A stretch of DNA of 26,162 nt, taken from positions 1 to 26,162 of IMG/VR virus record IMGVR_UViG_3300030328_002788. One strand, 5' to 3'. Below are positions 7,110-14,829 of this stretch, in pieces. Position 1 is the stretch's first letter, and the number at the start of each line of letters is the position of its first letter. The notes under the pieces were generated by a model, which was not told where the DNA came from, did no database searches, and was given only the letters and a program-made list of their open reading frames with translations. A program made the translations under genes and the position numbers. The stretch is from a virus.

Positions 7110-7646
7110 CTATATCGCAGCGTTAGCCGCACTTACTAAATCCTCTTCTTGTTGAGGTGTTAGTTGGTATTTAGGCAATGCATCTAAAACTCTTTCAGGA
7201 TCTGACTTAACAATATCCATCATAGACTTATAAGTTGCAGGATCTAGTTTTTTCTTAGGATTCTGTGACGCAGAAAAGGACGGAGCCTCATCTTCACCAA
7301 ATACTCCTTGAGAATATAATCCAGCAAGTTTTAGAACAATACGAGACAATGCACGCTTTTCTGCCATAGCAACAGGATAAGCATTACTATTGTTAGCAGG
7401 AGCACATTCTCCAAATGTTTCTGTACGAGATTCTCCCATAATACCTACTGCTTTAATTAAGCAATGCTTGTGGTCTTCTGAAAGGTTTACTATCTCATAA
7501 TTTACATCTATATTATAAGCCGCCTGAACTTTTTCAATTCCAGAGCGAGTTATAATAGTATAGAACTTGTGTTTGTGTACATCCTCTGTAGTAAGGTTAC
7601 ACTTTTTGAATAGGTCGTTTAAGACCTCGGCTTTGGTTTTTCCCAT
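7110..7646 (-). CDS. Candidate ssDNA-annealing / recombination mediator protein
   Basis: 178 residues. The conserved-looking core is SGIEKVQAAYNIDVNYEIV (35-53) and ECAPANNSNAYPVAMAEKRALSRIVLKLAGLYSQGVFGEDE (about 80-120). The AYPVAMAEKRALSR block resembles the helix that typifies Rad52/ERF/Sak-like phage annealing proteins, but I cannot assign a family. Lying upstream of SSB, RusA and a RecE-like exonuclease, it would complete a phage annealing system. Leader AAAAACCAA precedes ATG. Both the family and the role are inferences. Confidence 0.6.
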   Translation of the reverse strand: MGKTKAEVLNDLFKKCNLTTEDVHKHKFYTIITRSGIEKVQAAYNIDVNYEIVNLSEDHKHCLIKAVGIMGESRTETFGECAPANNSNAYPVAMAEKRALSRIVLKLAGLYSQGVFGEDEAPSFSASQNPKKKLDPATYKSMMDIVKSDPERVLDALPKYQLTPQQEEDLVSAANAAI

Positions 7647-7704
7647 AATTTGGTTTTTAGGAAGGTTAATAAATGGTTAAATAAATAGTTGTGCGGAGCA
7701 CGAA

Positions 7705-7905
7705 TTAATCCCAATGATTATTTTCTTGCTGTGATGAAATAAAAGCATCGGCCTGATCTTGAAGATGATCTTCAATTCCTTGTTGGATTGAATCATCAGT
7801 TTCTTCTTCTAAATCAACAATCCAAGAATCATATAAATATTTTTTTGATTCTTCATCTCTTCTTGACATCATTTCACGCCAAGCAGCATCTTTTTCTTTA
7901 CTCAT
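7705..7905 (-). CDS. Small acidic protein of unknown function
   Basis: 66 residues starting MSKEKDAAWREMMSRR. This start is preferred over a Met 11 codons upstream because it overlaps the HU-like gene by only 8 bases. The C-terminal half is acidic (DLEEETDDSIQQGIEDHLQDQADAF is its general character). Not recognised. It is followed by a 58-base gap with a small GTGC/GCAC hairpin. Confidence 0.65.
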   Translation of the reverse strand: MSKEKDAAWREMMSRRDEESKKYLYDSWIVDLEEETDDSIQQGIEDHLQDQADAFISSQQENNHWD

Positions 7906-8167
7906 CTGTTTTAGGTTTTCTCCATTCCTCTTCAGCACGGGTTTCGTACTGCATTGGATTGAAAGGTTTATGTTTACTTTTAGCTATCCCGCTAATTACT
8001 ATTTTAGCGAAACCCCTTAACAGCACATGCTGTTTTTTAAATACAAGTGATGACGCTACCTCTACAAATAGTTCTTGCACCACTTGTCTTACAAGCTTTT
8101 TATCAAGCTGTAAATCGTGTGCAACTTCTTCGCAGATTTGGTCAATTTTAGATTTTTTCATGGGCAT
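7898..8167 (-). CDS. HU/IHF-like DNA-binding protein
   Basis: 89 residues. The N-terminal helices (MKKSKIDQICEEVAHDLQL, DKKLVRQVVQELFVEVASSL) and the VLLRGFAKIVISG strand pair follow the HU/IHF layout, where RGFGxF is the usual core. The DNA-binding arm is shortened to KHKPFNPMQYE, in which NP may match the Pro at the HU arm tip. A small nucleoid-type protein in a replication module would bend or compact phage DNA. Confidence 0.7.
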   Translation of the reverse strand: MPMKKSKIDQICEEVAHDLQLDKKLVRQVVQELFVEVASSLVFKKQHVLLRGFAKIVISGIAKSKHKPFNPMQYETRAEEEWRKPKTDE

Positions 8168-8187
8168 GTGAAGATACTAATTTATAG

Positions 8188-8388
8188 TTAGTTAGACAAG
8201 TCTTTTAGCTTTACATTCAGTATGGAAATTATGATAAGTAAAGCACCTATAACATAGGGTGCATACATAGCTGTAATTACCATAATCATTTGACTCATAA
8301 AAGCTAAACCTGCGTAAATTACACCTGCTTGAAACAATATTTTCGATACAGGATTTTCCATCATTTTCTTAAACATACTATATATCAT
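8188..8388 (-). CDS. Small two-TM membrane protein
   Basis: 66 residues with two hydrophobic segments (about 16-40 and 42-58; ILFQAGVIYAGLAFM and YVIGALLIIISILNV) and a short charged C-terminus. A Met at residue 5 (8376) is an alternative start just past the upstream stop. Function unknown. Confidence 0.65.
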   Translation of the reverse strand: MIYSMFKKMMENPVSKILFQAGVIYAGLAFMSQMIMVITAMYAPYVIGALLIIISILNVKLKDLSN

Positions 8389-8731
8389 TAAAGGTTATAA
8401 ATCTGAAGACTTTATTTCTAGTCCATTTCATTTTATTGGACTCTCTGTGCCGCTTCAGTTCGGCACCTGACAACTCTATAACTAATATTCCACTTCTAGC
8501 ACAATTTAAATCTTTTAACAAGGCTTTTCCATGGCGTTTTTTTATTTCACCATGTATACCTTTTAAACGATTAGTCATGCCTTTATTCTGATACATTCGT
8601 TCTAGACGCTTTATCCATATATCAGAGTTAGCCTTAACAGGAATCTTTGAGTCGTATAATAATACTCCATCTGGGATTTCTGCTTGGCGTAACGCTGCCT
8701 CATATGTTAAAGCAATAGCTTCTATTATCAA
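8378..8731 (-). CDS. Basic protein of unknown function
   Basis: 117 residues, strongly basic in its middle and C-terminal parts (KRLERMYQNKG, HGEIKKRHGKALLKD, ELKRHRESNKMKWTRNKVF). Composition suggests nucleic-acid binding. No family recognised. ATGA overlap with the upstream gene. Confidence 0.7.
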   Translation of the reverse strand: MIIEAIALTYEAALRQAEIPDGVLLYDSKIPVKANSDIWIKRLERMYQNKGMTNRLKGIHGEIKKRHGKALLKDLNCARSGILVIELSGAELKRHRESNKMKWTRNKVFRFITFNDI

Positions 8732-8949
8732 AACGAAAAATGTTGAATTTTACCATCTACTTTTTGATAGCCAAAGAAAACTCCAGGTTGATTTCCCTCA
8801 TAATCCATTGAAGAATACAATATAGTACCATCTTCAAAGACAAGAACTTTTATATCGTCTTGTTCTGAGTAGTAATCATCCCATCCTTCGTTTTTTAACT
8901 CTTCGTTTGTCATGTTTCTAATGTCTATTATTTTTGTTCCTGCTTTCAT
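8728..8949 (-). CDS. Conserved-type small phage protein of unknown function
   Basis: 73 residues from MKAGTKIIDIRNMTNEEL. This start forms an ATGA overlap with the upstream gene, so the 17-codon-longer frame is rejected. The pattern NMTNEELKNEGWDD, then VLVFEDGTILYSS and GNQPGVFFG, recalls a small beta-rich family I remember from many phages, with no known role. Confidence 0.75.
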   Translation of the reverse strand: MKAGTKIIDIRNMTNEELKNEGWDDYYSEQDDIKVLVFEDGTILYSSMDYEGNQPGVFFGYQKVDGKIQHFSF

Positions 8950-9149
8950 ATTTGAAATATTGATGATTTTACAAAATACACTAATAATACAAGACCCCAA
9001 CTAAGCAAATAATGCCTGTTGTCTATAAAGCCTTCACCTTCATTTATGCCATCTATCATAGCGTTAACTGCGTCTACCAGAAATATCATAGTCTGGTAGA
9101 TCGCATTAGCTAACACTAAACAGAAAACAGCGTTTATCGTGATTTCCAT
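8946..9149 (-). CDS. Small membrane protein
   Basis: 67 residues with hydrophobic segments at about 5-30 (INAVFCLVLANAIYQTMIFL) and 48-64 (LLSWGLVLLVYFVKS), separated by an acidic loop with Gly (DGINEGEGF). Overlaps its neighbours by 16 bases and by ATGA. Function unknown. Confidence 0.65.
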   Translation of the reverse strand: MEITINAVFCLVLANAIYQTMIFLVDAVNAMIDGINEGEGFIDNRHYLLSWGLVLLVYFVKSSIFQI

Positions 9150-9517
9150 TCTTCGTTTACTTTATTTATTATTTCCGAAATGTGTACGGCTTCTTTTTTA
9201 CCTTGTTTATACTCCTCCATATGCAGAGCTTCAGATACAGCATCTAAATCTTGATGCGGTACTTCTTCTACTGCAATACGAGCAAGGTCATATACATCAT
9301 CTACTAAGTCAGTTGCAAGTGGTGCAATCCTATGGTTTGATCTATATGCAAAGTATTTACCTTTCTCGTCTATTCTTATAGATACAGGCACATAACCTTT
9401 CGGTGTAGAAAAGTTTTTTATGTCTTCGGGTGTCAACAATATGTCAATACCAGCGTTATTGTTTTTATCCATTACAGGATTAACAATTCCTTTTGAAAAT
9501 TTGATTTGTTTGTTCAT
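9134..9517 (-). CDS. Protein of unknown function
   Basis: 127 residues, soluble. The N-terminal 60 residues look beta-rich (AGIDILLTPEDI, GYVPVSIRIDEKGKYFAYRS) and the C-terminal half helical and acidic. No family recognised. AAAACCAA lies seven bases before ATG. Confidence 0.7.
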   Translation of the reverse strand: MNKQIKFSKGIVNPVMDKNNNAGIDILLTPEDIKNFSTPKGYVPVSIRIDEKGKYFAYRSNHRIAPLATDLVDDVYDLARIAVEEVPHQDLDAVSEALHMEEYKQGKKEAVHISEIINKVNEEWKSR

Positions 9518-9540
9518 TTGATTTTGGTTTTAATTAATAA

Positions 9541-9768
9541 TTAGATGCACCAGCATCCGTCTTTGGTTTCTTTTAATATGTATAGCTCAAGATCTTCGGC
9601 ATGTTCTTTGTCGAGAAATTGAATACCATTAACCACAAGGTCGTCTATGTTTAATGTGTTTAAGTCTGCATTTGTTTCAAGTAGATAATCCATAAGTTCT
9701 TCATAATACTCATCGTCTATATCTACACAACAAGACATCATAAGTCTGTTTAAATTAAACTCTTTCAT
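9541..9768 (-). CDS. Highly acidic small protein
   Basis: 75 residues with 19 Asp/Glu against 5 Lys/Arg, and four Cys near the two ends (MMSCC, DGCWC). Not recognised. It overlaps the upstream Api92-like gene by ATGA. The charge density recalls DNA-mimic anti-host proteins, but nothing in the sequence proves this. Confidence 0.7.
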   Translation of the reverse strand: MKEFNLNRLMMSCCVDIDDEYYEELMDYLLETNADLNTLNIDDLVVNGIQFLDKEHAEDLELYILKETKDGCWCI

Positions 9769-10583
9769 TGTTTATATCTAATTTCCTCGTTAAACTCACA
9801 TTCTTTTTTACACTTAGGGCATATCTCCCAAGCGTCAAGCTCTTTTTCGTCACAGTCTTCATACCATTCGTCAGTCATTTCTTCACGACAACAGTGAGAA
9901 AGATTTATTATTTCACCCTCATTGTCAAAATAAATACCATCTTGTACGCCAAGAGTTCCTGCGAATCCCATACCTGATTCAGAGTATTCTAACTCTACAT
10001 TAAGGTTAGGATGCTGTTTTATAAGAGCATCTATTACAGGAACAGGAGGTGACCAAGCTGTAGAAAATCCTACATGAAAATAGTCCTCTTGCTTTTCATG
10101 TATATAAACATCACAAGCATTCCATTTTGTACCCCAGTTGTCAAAAGACCAATTGTACCAAGTACCATGTCCATACTTTTCTAAATTGTCCATGTATTTT
10201 CTACCTTCTTCAAGATGCTCTTTAGTTACATCTTTAACCATAGACTTATACATTTTGTCTCTTTTAACATCTAAAGAGTCTGTTTCTTTTATGTCCGTTT
10301 CTTTAACCCAAGCAGGCCAACCAAGCTTTTCATCAAGAACATCTTTTTGTCCTTCTGCGTATTTAATACACTCAACTGCTCGGTCTGTGTTAGAGCCAGA
10401 CGTAATGTCTAGCGATTTAGGTCTTGGGATAAAGTCGTTAAAATCAAATAATCTTTGATCTTCACCGTCTAAGTCATCTTCTGACCATTCAGTATCTGGT
10501 ACCACAGTCAAGGCTTTGTAAAATTTAGCCATGTCTTTTTTGCTACCATTAATTTGTAAGTTGTTAAAGCACCAATTTGGCAT
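9765..10583 (-). CDS. Api92-like / DUF1281-type protein
   Basis: 272 residues. The start MPNWCFNNLQINGSKKDM and the later TKWNACDV and GFSTAWSPPVPVIDAL segments are characteristic of the Api92-like ferredoxin-fold family found on phages and plasmids. A C-terminal extension carries Cys residues (HCCREE, CPKCKKEC) that may bind a metal. Biological role is unknown; the family is often seen with anti-restriction or conjugation genes. Confidence 0.82.
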   Translation of the reverse strand: MPNWCFNNLQINGSKKDMAKFYKALTVVPDTEWSEDDLDGEDQRLFDFNDFIPRPKSLDITSGSNTDRAVECIKYAEGQKDVLDEKLGWPAWVKETDIKETDSLDVKRDKMYKSMVKDVTKEHLEEGRKYMDNLEKYGHGTWYNWSFDNWGTKWNACDVYIHEKQEDYFHVGFSTAWSPPVPVIDALIKQHPNLNVELEYSESGMGFAGTLGVQDGIYFDNEGEIINLSHCCREEMTDEWYEDCDEKELDAWEICPKCKKECEFNEEIRYKQ

Positions 10584-10603
10584 AATAGTTTAGTTTAAGT
10601 TAA

Positions 10604-10882
10604 TTATTGATTGAATAAGTCAGGGTAAATTCTAAACTCCCAGTTAAGTTTACCAGTTGCTTTATTTTTTATCCTATCGTAAGCGTAAATTGCATTCTTT
10701 TTTACTAAAGAATTTGTTCTACCTGTGATTTGGTTTATAGGTAGTTTTAAGTGTTCTGATACTTGATAATTAGTAGCCTTGCCTCCTAAGTCTGCAAAAG
10801 CTTGCAACACTATCTTTTCCATTTTCTGTAGCTTTCCGCTTTCCATTAGCTCAACAAAAGCCATAATACTAGTGTCCTTCAT
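10604..10882 (-). CDS. Winged-helix DNA-binding protein
   Basis: 92 residues. The core from about 18 reads as a winged helix: KMEKIVLQAFADLGGKAT, then the recognition-helix-like NYQVSEHLKLPINQITGR, a third helix (TNSLVKKNAIYAYD) and a wing strand pair (GKLNWEFRIYP). Likely a phage transcription regulator or replication accessory factor. It overlaps the DnaA-like gene by 14 bases. Confidence 0.72.
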   Translation of the reverse strand: MKDTSIMAFVELMESGKLQKMEKIVLQAFADLGGKATNYQVSEHLKLPINQITGRTNSLVKKNAIYAYDRIKNKATGKLNWEFRIYPDLFNQ

Positions 10883-11378
10883 AATGTGATTTTTCTAATT
10901 GATTTGGTTTAACATATTGATTAATTATTCTAATTATCGCCTCTGCTCTTGTGTTATCTGTAGTGTACACTTTTAAGCATCGCAATATTTCTTGCTTTAA
11001 AGTTCTATTTTGAGCTATAATTAAATGATCTATAGACTCTTTAATAGTCCTTATATAAGAATTATAAGGCGCAGATTCTTCTATCAACTTACAACTATGT
11101 AGTATAGTAGCGTGATGCCTACCTCCCATCAAATCTCCTATACGTTTAAAGCCTAAATCTGTATGCTTTCTCATATAGTAAGCTAATGCATGGCGGGCTG
11201 TAGCTAAATCTTTACGCCTATTTTGTTCCATCATTTCTTTAGGGTCAACTCCAATAAGGCTAGCAACAAAGTCTACAGCATCGCCATAAACCTTGTTTAA
11301 CTTTTCTTTATTTACCTTTGCTATTGTCGTCTCCCCACTGATCGAATAAACATTTAAGTACTCTTCCTGTGTTTTCAT
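10869..11378 (-). CDS. Standalone DnaA domain IV-like protein
   Basis: 169 residues. Residues 33-110 match the DnaA C-terminal DNA-binding domain: a first helix near VDFVASLIGVDPKEM, then RRKDLATARHALAYYMRKHTDLG (54-76 region) and the signature GDLMGGRHHATILHS (81-95). No AAA+ ATPase domain is present. It could mark a phage origin, interfere with host DnaA, or regulate from DnaA-box-like sites. No TTATCCACA-type box was seen in the window. The start lies 71 bases inside the upstream gene. Confidence 0.82.
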   Translation of the reverse strand: MKTQEEYLNVYSISGETTIAKVNKEKLNKVYGDAVDFVASLIGVDPKEMMEQNRRKDLATARHALAYYMRKHTDLGFKRIGDLMGGRHHATILHSCKLIEESAPYNSYIRTIKESIDHLIIAQNRTLKQEILRCLKVYTTDNTRAEAIIRIINQYVKPNQLEKSHYEGH

Positions 11379-11523
11379 TCTGCAATTTATTTAGTTCATT
11401 TTCCATTTCTTCCCATATCCACTCTTTATCGTACTGTTCATCACTGTTAAGGTGATCCCAGATTTTATCTAAAGCAATTGTGTAAATAACATTTTGCTTT
11501 TCTAACATTTCTTCTCTAGTCAT
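11308..11523 (-). CDS. Small acidic protein of unknown function
   Basis: 71 residues, Glu/Asp/Trp-rich (KEWIWEEMENELNKL). It starts by ATGA overlap with the 30-residue gene upstream and overlaps the DnaA-like gene by 71 bases in another frame. Not recognised. Confidence 0.65.
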   Translation of the reverse strand: MTREEMLEKQNVIYTIALDKIWDHLNSDEQYDKEWIWEEMENELNKLQNENTGRVLKCLFDQWGDDNSKGK

Positions 11524-11612
11524 AGTAAAGATTTTATTTGATTAATACACTCAAAAGCAGTAATGCTTCCAATTTCAAACTCTTCAATAATAAATAATAT
11601 TTCTTTATCCAT
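11520..11612 (-). CDS. 30-residue coupled peptide
   Basis: MDKEILFIIEEFEIGSITAF and ten further residues. The start shares bases with the upstream stop (TAATG) and its stop shares bases with the next start (ATGA), which is strong support for so short a gene. It is amphipathic and acidic; function unknown. Confidence 0.65.
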   Translation of the reverse strand: MDKEILFIIEEFEIGSITAFECINQIKSLL

Positions 11613-12007
11613 TATAAGTGCCCTCCATAGTTTTCACCGTTAATATCATACCTTGATTCTGTTGATTGGTCGCCTTCACACATATATCTGTGTTCGTCAA
11701 GACCAAAACCAAATTCATAATCAGCTTTTGCTAAAGCCTTATCAAGTGCTACTGCCCATTCTTGTTCATTTTCTAATAGCCAATCATGGACATCTTCTTG
11801 AGTTATATTTTCAGGTATACTAATTGTAATTTCGCCATACTTGTGAAATACTCGTCTTTCACTAAGCGTAACGTTTCTACCTACATATTTAATTTCAGTA
11901 GTAAGCAAAGCTCTATTAAGCCCCGCCATGTCTGTAACCTGTTTTTCAGCAGGTCTGTTTTTATTGTATTGCTCAATTAGAAACTTTTGGTGTTCTTCTG
12001 TTCTCAT
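11612..12007 (-). CDS. Acidic protein of unknown function
   Basis: 131 residues from MRTEEHQKFLIEQYN. The start at 12007 is chosen because AAAACCAA lies five bases before it, as in other genes here; an upstream ATG at 12031 is possible. Strong Glu/Asp content at the C-terminal half (ENEQEWAVALDKAL, EDVHDWLLE). Not recognised. Confidence 0.7.
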   Translation of the reverse strand: MRTEEHQKFLIEQYNKNRPAEKQVTDMAGLNRALLTTEIKYVGRNVTLSERRVFHKYGEITISIPENITQEDVHDWLLENEQEWAVALDKALAKADYEFGFGLDEHRYMCEGDQSTESRYDINGENYGGHL

Positions 12008-12024
12008 TTTTCTTGGTTTTAAAT

Positions 12025-12366
12025 TTAACATGCAGCCCAGCCATAAAAGTAGAAAGCTTTAATTCCTTTCTTACCTTTATATCCGTACCTTTCTTTTGCT
12101 TTTTTTAATGCAGCTCCTTCGAGCTCTATAAATCGACAATCTCGTTTGTCCATCTCGTCTATTTCTTTTCCAATCCAACCATCAAATTTTCTGGTTCCGT
12201 ATCTTGGAAAACCTGTTCTTCTATAACATCCGTCTGTCGTACTAATTGTACCGTTATATGGATCGTGTCCACATTCATACTCTGCTTCTGCGCATTCATG
12301 CGAATAAGCTTCGCCTGCTGTTTTAAATCTACCTACTGATAGAATTTCAAAGGTTTGTGCTCCCAT
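12025..12366 (-). CDS. Protein of unknown function with Cys/Gly-rich core
   Basis: 113 residues. An N-terminal acidic segment with Cys (ECAEAEYECGHDPYNGTISTT) is followed by a basic C-terminal half (ALKKAKERYGYKGKKGIKAF) ending AFYFYGWAAC. Three or four Cys may bind a metal. Not recognised. Confidence 0.7.
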   Translation of the reverse strand: MGAQTFEILSVGRFKTAGEAYSHECAEAEYECGHDPYNGTISTTDGCYRRTGFPRYGTRKFDGWIGKEIDEMDKRDCRFIELEGAALKKAKERYGYKGKKGIKAFYFYGWAAC

Positions 12367-12376
12367 AGTTTATAGT

Positions 12377-12541
12377 TTAATTATTGTCTTCAAATATATT
12401 AACCATTTGTCCATATCTTTCAGCTTCTTCTATAGCTTCATCTATGCACTGTGCTTGTATATCTATCCATTGTTGATAATCAGATGGATCGTCTGCATTT
12501 TCATGTCCGTGTGGAATGTAAATTAATTTGTAGTTTTTCAT
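12377..12541 (-). CDS. Small acidic protein of unknown function
   Basis: 54 residues from MKNYKLIYIPHGHENADDPS. The upstream in-frame ATG would overlap the preceding gene by 31 bases, so 12541 is preferred. The helix CIDEAIEEAERYGQM resembles the end of a small alpha-beta domain. Not recognised. Confidence 0.65.
   Translation of the reverse strand: MKNYKLIYIPHGHENADDPSDYQQWIDIQAQCIDEAIEEAERYGQMVNIFEDNN
12391..12398 (-). promoter_or_regulatory. Weak candidate -7 box TATATTTG
   Basis: TATATTTG on the - strand, 25 bases before the ATG at 12366, but inside the coding end of the preceding gene and without a -33 TTG. It may be chance. Confidence 0.25.
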
Positions 12542-12543
12542 AG

Positions 12544-12795
12544 TTATTTGTTTAATATAATTTCTTGAACCCACTCGATAAACTCATTTTCATTATAATT
12601 AAAATCTTTATCAGAATTAATTAAATCATGAAATTCATCTATTAAATTTGGGTGGTGTTGTATGTAATTTATTATTTCATCCATTTTGTCTATATGTTTT
12701 AAAACTATATTAAAATAAAATTGGTCGTCTTGCTTTAGTTCTTCCATTCTAAATGAAAGATAGCCTATAGCATCGTCTACAGTGTCTTTATACAT
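12544..12795 (-). CDS. Highly acidic helical protein
   Basis: 83 residues with 19 Asp/Glu against 7 Lys/Arg; helical composition throughout. Not recognised. It lies two bases after the stop of an even larger acidic protein, so two acidic genes are adjacent. Confidence 0.7.
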   Translation of the reverse strand: MYKDTVDDAIGYLSFRMEELKQDDQFYFNIVLKHIDKMDEIINYIQHHPNLIDEFHDLINSDKDFNYNENEFIEWVQEIILNK

Positions 12796-12797
12796 AG

Positions 12798-13301
12798 TTA
12801 TTGTTTTAATGTAAATTCATAAGTTTCTCCCATAGGTGAGTCGTGATGTGACAAGCTTGCCCAGTAAACACCAGGAGCATCATCTGACTCTTTCCAAAAT
12901 CTTACAGAAAAATCAGTGTTAACTTCTATGGCTTTAAATAAATCCATGCCGTCTACAACGTCTATTACTTTTTCTCCACTTCTATTTTGCCAACCCACGT
13001 TAGATCCTTCAATATGAAATGTTTTTCCTGAGTATTTATCAAAGTAAGTCATGTGATCCTCAAATTGCTCCCAAGCATCGCCAGGTAAATGTTCGTCACG
13101 ACAGACTACATCATTTACTATGTCTTCTGTAACTTCTGATTCTTTTAAGTCGCCAACCCTGTTGACTTCTTCTCCTCTAATTTTATAAAACTCATATCTA
13201 TCTAAAAAATCATCAGGATTTTCTAAATAATGTTTAGCTTCAAGACGTATAAACTCGCTATAGTCATATTCTGCTATTCTTTCTGTTATTACGTTACTCA
13301 T
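12798..13301 (-). CDS. Large acidic protein of unknown function
   Basis: 167 residues, about 38 Asp/Glu against about 17 Lys/Arg. It ends with a distinctive aromatic/His block (GVYWASLSHHDSPMGETYEF). The charge suggests a DNA- or RNA-mimic or a host-protein inhibitor, but no known anti-restriction family is recognised. It overlaps the preceding small gene by 8 bases. Confidence 0.72.
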   Translation of the reverse strand: MSNVITERIAEYDYSEFIRLEAKHYLENPDDFLDRYEFYKIRGEEVNRVGDLKESEVTEDIVNDVVCRDEHLPGDAWEQFEDHMTYFDKYSGKTFHIEGSNVGWQNRSGEKVIDVVDGMDLFKAIEVNTDFSVRFWKESDDAPGVYWASLSHHDSPMGETYEFTLKQ

Positions 13302-13437
13302 TTAAGTATAGTTTAAGTTGGTTAATTACAAATTTTAATTCAGCTATTTCATCGCTACCAATTCTATCAGACCATATAAACATGCCTTCTAAAGCTTCGA
13401 TTGCTATTTGTACTCTAATCTTTTTTGTACGCTCCAT
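13294..13437 (-). CDS. Small protein of unknown function
   Basis: 47 residues starting MERTKKIRVQIAIEALEGMF, fully helical in composition. It overlaps the upstream gene by 23 bases and the downstream gene by 8, filling the gap between them. No family recognised. Confidence 0.6.
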   Translation of the reverse strand: MERTKKIRVQIAIEALEGMFIWSDRIGSDEIAELKFVINQLKLYLNE

Positions 13438-13600
13438 CAAAGTCTCTTTTAATTTCTATTGGTACTATCCATATTTGTTTTGTTAACGGATCTATCCATT
13501 CTTCATATTCAATGCCGTCTCCGCCATCGTGCCAATCTAATCGCTCAATAGTTTCTTGAGCAAAAGGCTGTACATTTAAATAAGTTATTTTATTCTTCAT
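13415..13600 (-). CDS. Small protein of unknown function
   Basis: 61 residues from MKNKITYLNVQPFAQETIER. This start overlaps the upstream gene by 11 bases; an in-frame ATG 14 codons earlier would overlap by 53. Contains a DGGDGIEYEEW acidic patch. Not recognised. Confidence 0.65.
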   Translation of the reverse strand: MKNKITYLNVQPFAQETIERLDWHDGGDGIEYEEWIDPLTKQIWIVPIEIKRDFDGAYKKD

Positions 13601-13814
13601 TATCTTCAACTTTTGTGTTATTAATAATTTCACGAATTTCATCTTCAGTCCATTCTTCTGCTATTGATTTACATAAAGCAACAAGTTCTATTGATGCATT
13701 CTTTTCGTATTTAGACATTTCATTTACTTCATCGTAAATACGATATAATGCACTGTGGCAATCTTGCAGGTCAGCTAATGTATTTTCAAACCTGCAGTAA
13801 CTCATGTTTCCCAT
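13590..13814 (-). CDS. Conserved-type phage protein, MGNMSYCRF start
   Basis: 74 residues. The start MGNMSYCRFENTLADLQDCH is a recurring signature of a small phage protein family of unknown role. Two Cys in the first 20 residues and an acidic C-terminus (EEWTEDEIREIINNT). It lies downstream of the DUF932 gene and its terminator, so it may begin a new transcript. Confidence 0.75.
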   Translation of the reverse strand: MGNMSYCRFENTLADLQDCHSALYRIYDEVNEMSKYEKNASIELVALCKSIAEEWTEDEIREIINNTKVEDNEE

Positions 13815-13837
13815 AGTATTAGTTTTAGTTAAAGGTT

Positions 13838-13860
13838 AAAAAGGGAGGCCGAAGCCCCCC
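13838..13860 (-). terminator. Rho-independent terminator with TTCG loop after DUF932 gene
   Basis: GGGGGGC-TTCG-GCCTCCC on the - strand forms a 7-bp stem (13860-13854 with 13849-13843), followed by TTTTT. The one non-canonical pair (13857:13846) is G-U on the - strand only. It starts six bases after the DUF932 stop. Confidence 0.88.
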
Positions 13861-13866
13861 TGTTAA

Positions 13867-14793
13867 TTAAAGTGTTTCTGCTAATTCACCAATCATCTTA
13901 TAGGCTTTGTTAGCGAGTTTTGCACCTCCACCTACAATGAGTGATTCATCTCTACCAAAAGGTCTGTTAGGTACAGATTTCTTGTGGTTAACATAGTGTG
14001 TTACACCATTGAATAATCCCCAAAGGGTTTGACCGTGAACTTGCATCTCTGTATTTAGAGATTGTTGTAAGTCCATGGCGGCATTCCATTTTCGAGTAGA
14101 GTATTTCTCTTTAAGCTCTTCAATGGACAATGCTCTTTCCATTCCCATAAGGTCTTTCCAGAAATTGTTTCTAAACTCCATTAGCTTACGATCTTGCCAT
14201 ATCTCTACGTTAGACCATTCTTTGAACTTACTATACATAAGGTCTTCCTGCTCTTTGTATTGATTCATTATTAACGGAATAGCTTCTAGCTGTTCTGTAA
14301 TAGATGAGTTATGTCGTAGCTTGTGCTGTGCACTGTTATGGAATTGATAGAATTGATTAGAGCAACTAACTACTTTATTACCATATCCTATTCTTACACC
14401 ATGTTTGCCATCATGTCCCCATGTTGCAACAATATACTTAACAAGCTTATCCTCTGCTACTTCTACCATTTCGTTTAATCGAAACTGGACAAAGCATTGA
14501 CGACCACCATTAAGTGGACCCGAGTGACTAATAGTATAGCCATTGTCTTCAGATATTTTCTCTAACACTTTGATAATCTCTTCGTTTTGAGTGACAGTAT
14601 AATTACTACCTACAACACCAAGCGACTCATCAGTTGAGTCGTTAGTCGTTGCATACCAATTTGTTTCCACGAGTTTATCATGTGTTGCTATTTGACCTAG
14701 TTCATTAACAGACACTTTCTGGTCTATTCTACATAAAGGTCTTTTAGATACTGTGAAATCTAATCCGATTTCAATTAATTCTTTGTTTTTCAT
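13867..14793 (-). CDS. DUF932-family phage protein (LGT-type)
   Basis: 308 residues. The N-terminal half carries the DUF932 pattern: LGVVGSNYTVTQNEEIIKVLE (about 57-77), GGRQCFVQFRL, then GKHGVRIGYGNKVVSCSNQF, and the helical half ends GLFNGVTHYVNHKKSVPNRP. The family is common in phages and plasmids and has no proven function. It is the best-isolated gene of the early region, with its own AT-rich leader and a strong terminator, suggesting separate, perhaps high, expression. Confidence 0.85.
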   Translation of the reverse strand: MKNKELIEIGLDFTVSKRPLCRIDQKVSVNELGQIATHDKLVETNWYATTNDSTDESLGVVGSNYTVTQNEEIIKVLEKISEDNGYTISHSGPLNGGRQCFVQFRLNEMVEVAEDKLVKYIVATWGHDGKHGVRIGYGNKVVSCSNQFYQFHNSAQHKLRHNSSITEQLEAIPLIMNQYKEQEDLMYSKFKEWSNVEIWQDRKLMEFRNNFWKDLMGMERALSIEELKEKYSTRKWNAAMDLQQSLNTEMQVHGQTLWGLFNGVTHYVNHKKSVPNRPFGRDESLIVGGGAKLANKAYKMIGELAETL

Positions 14794-14829
14794 AAGCGTA
14801 AATTTAATTGATTTGGTTAATTGTTAATA

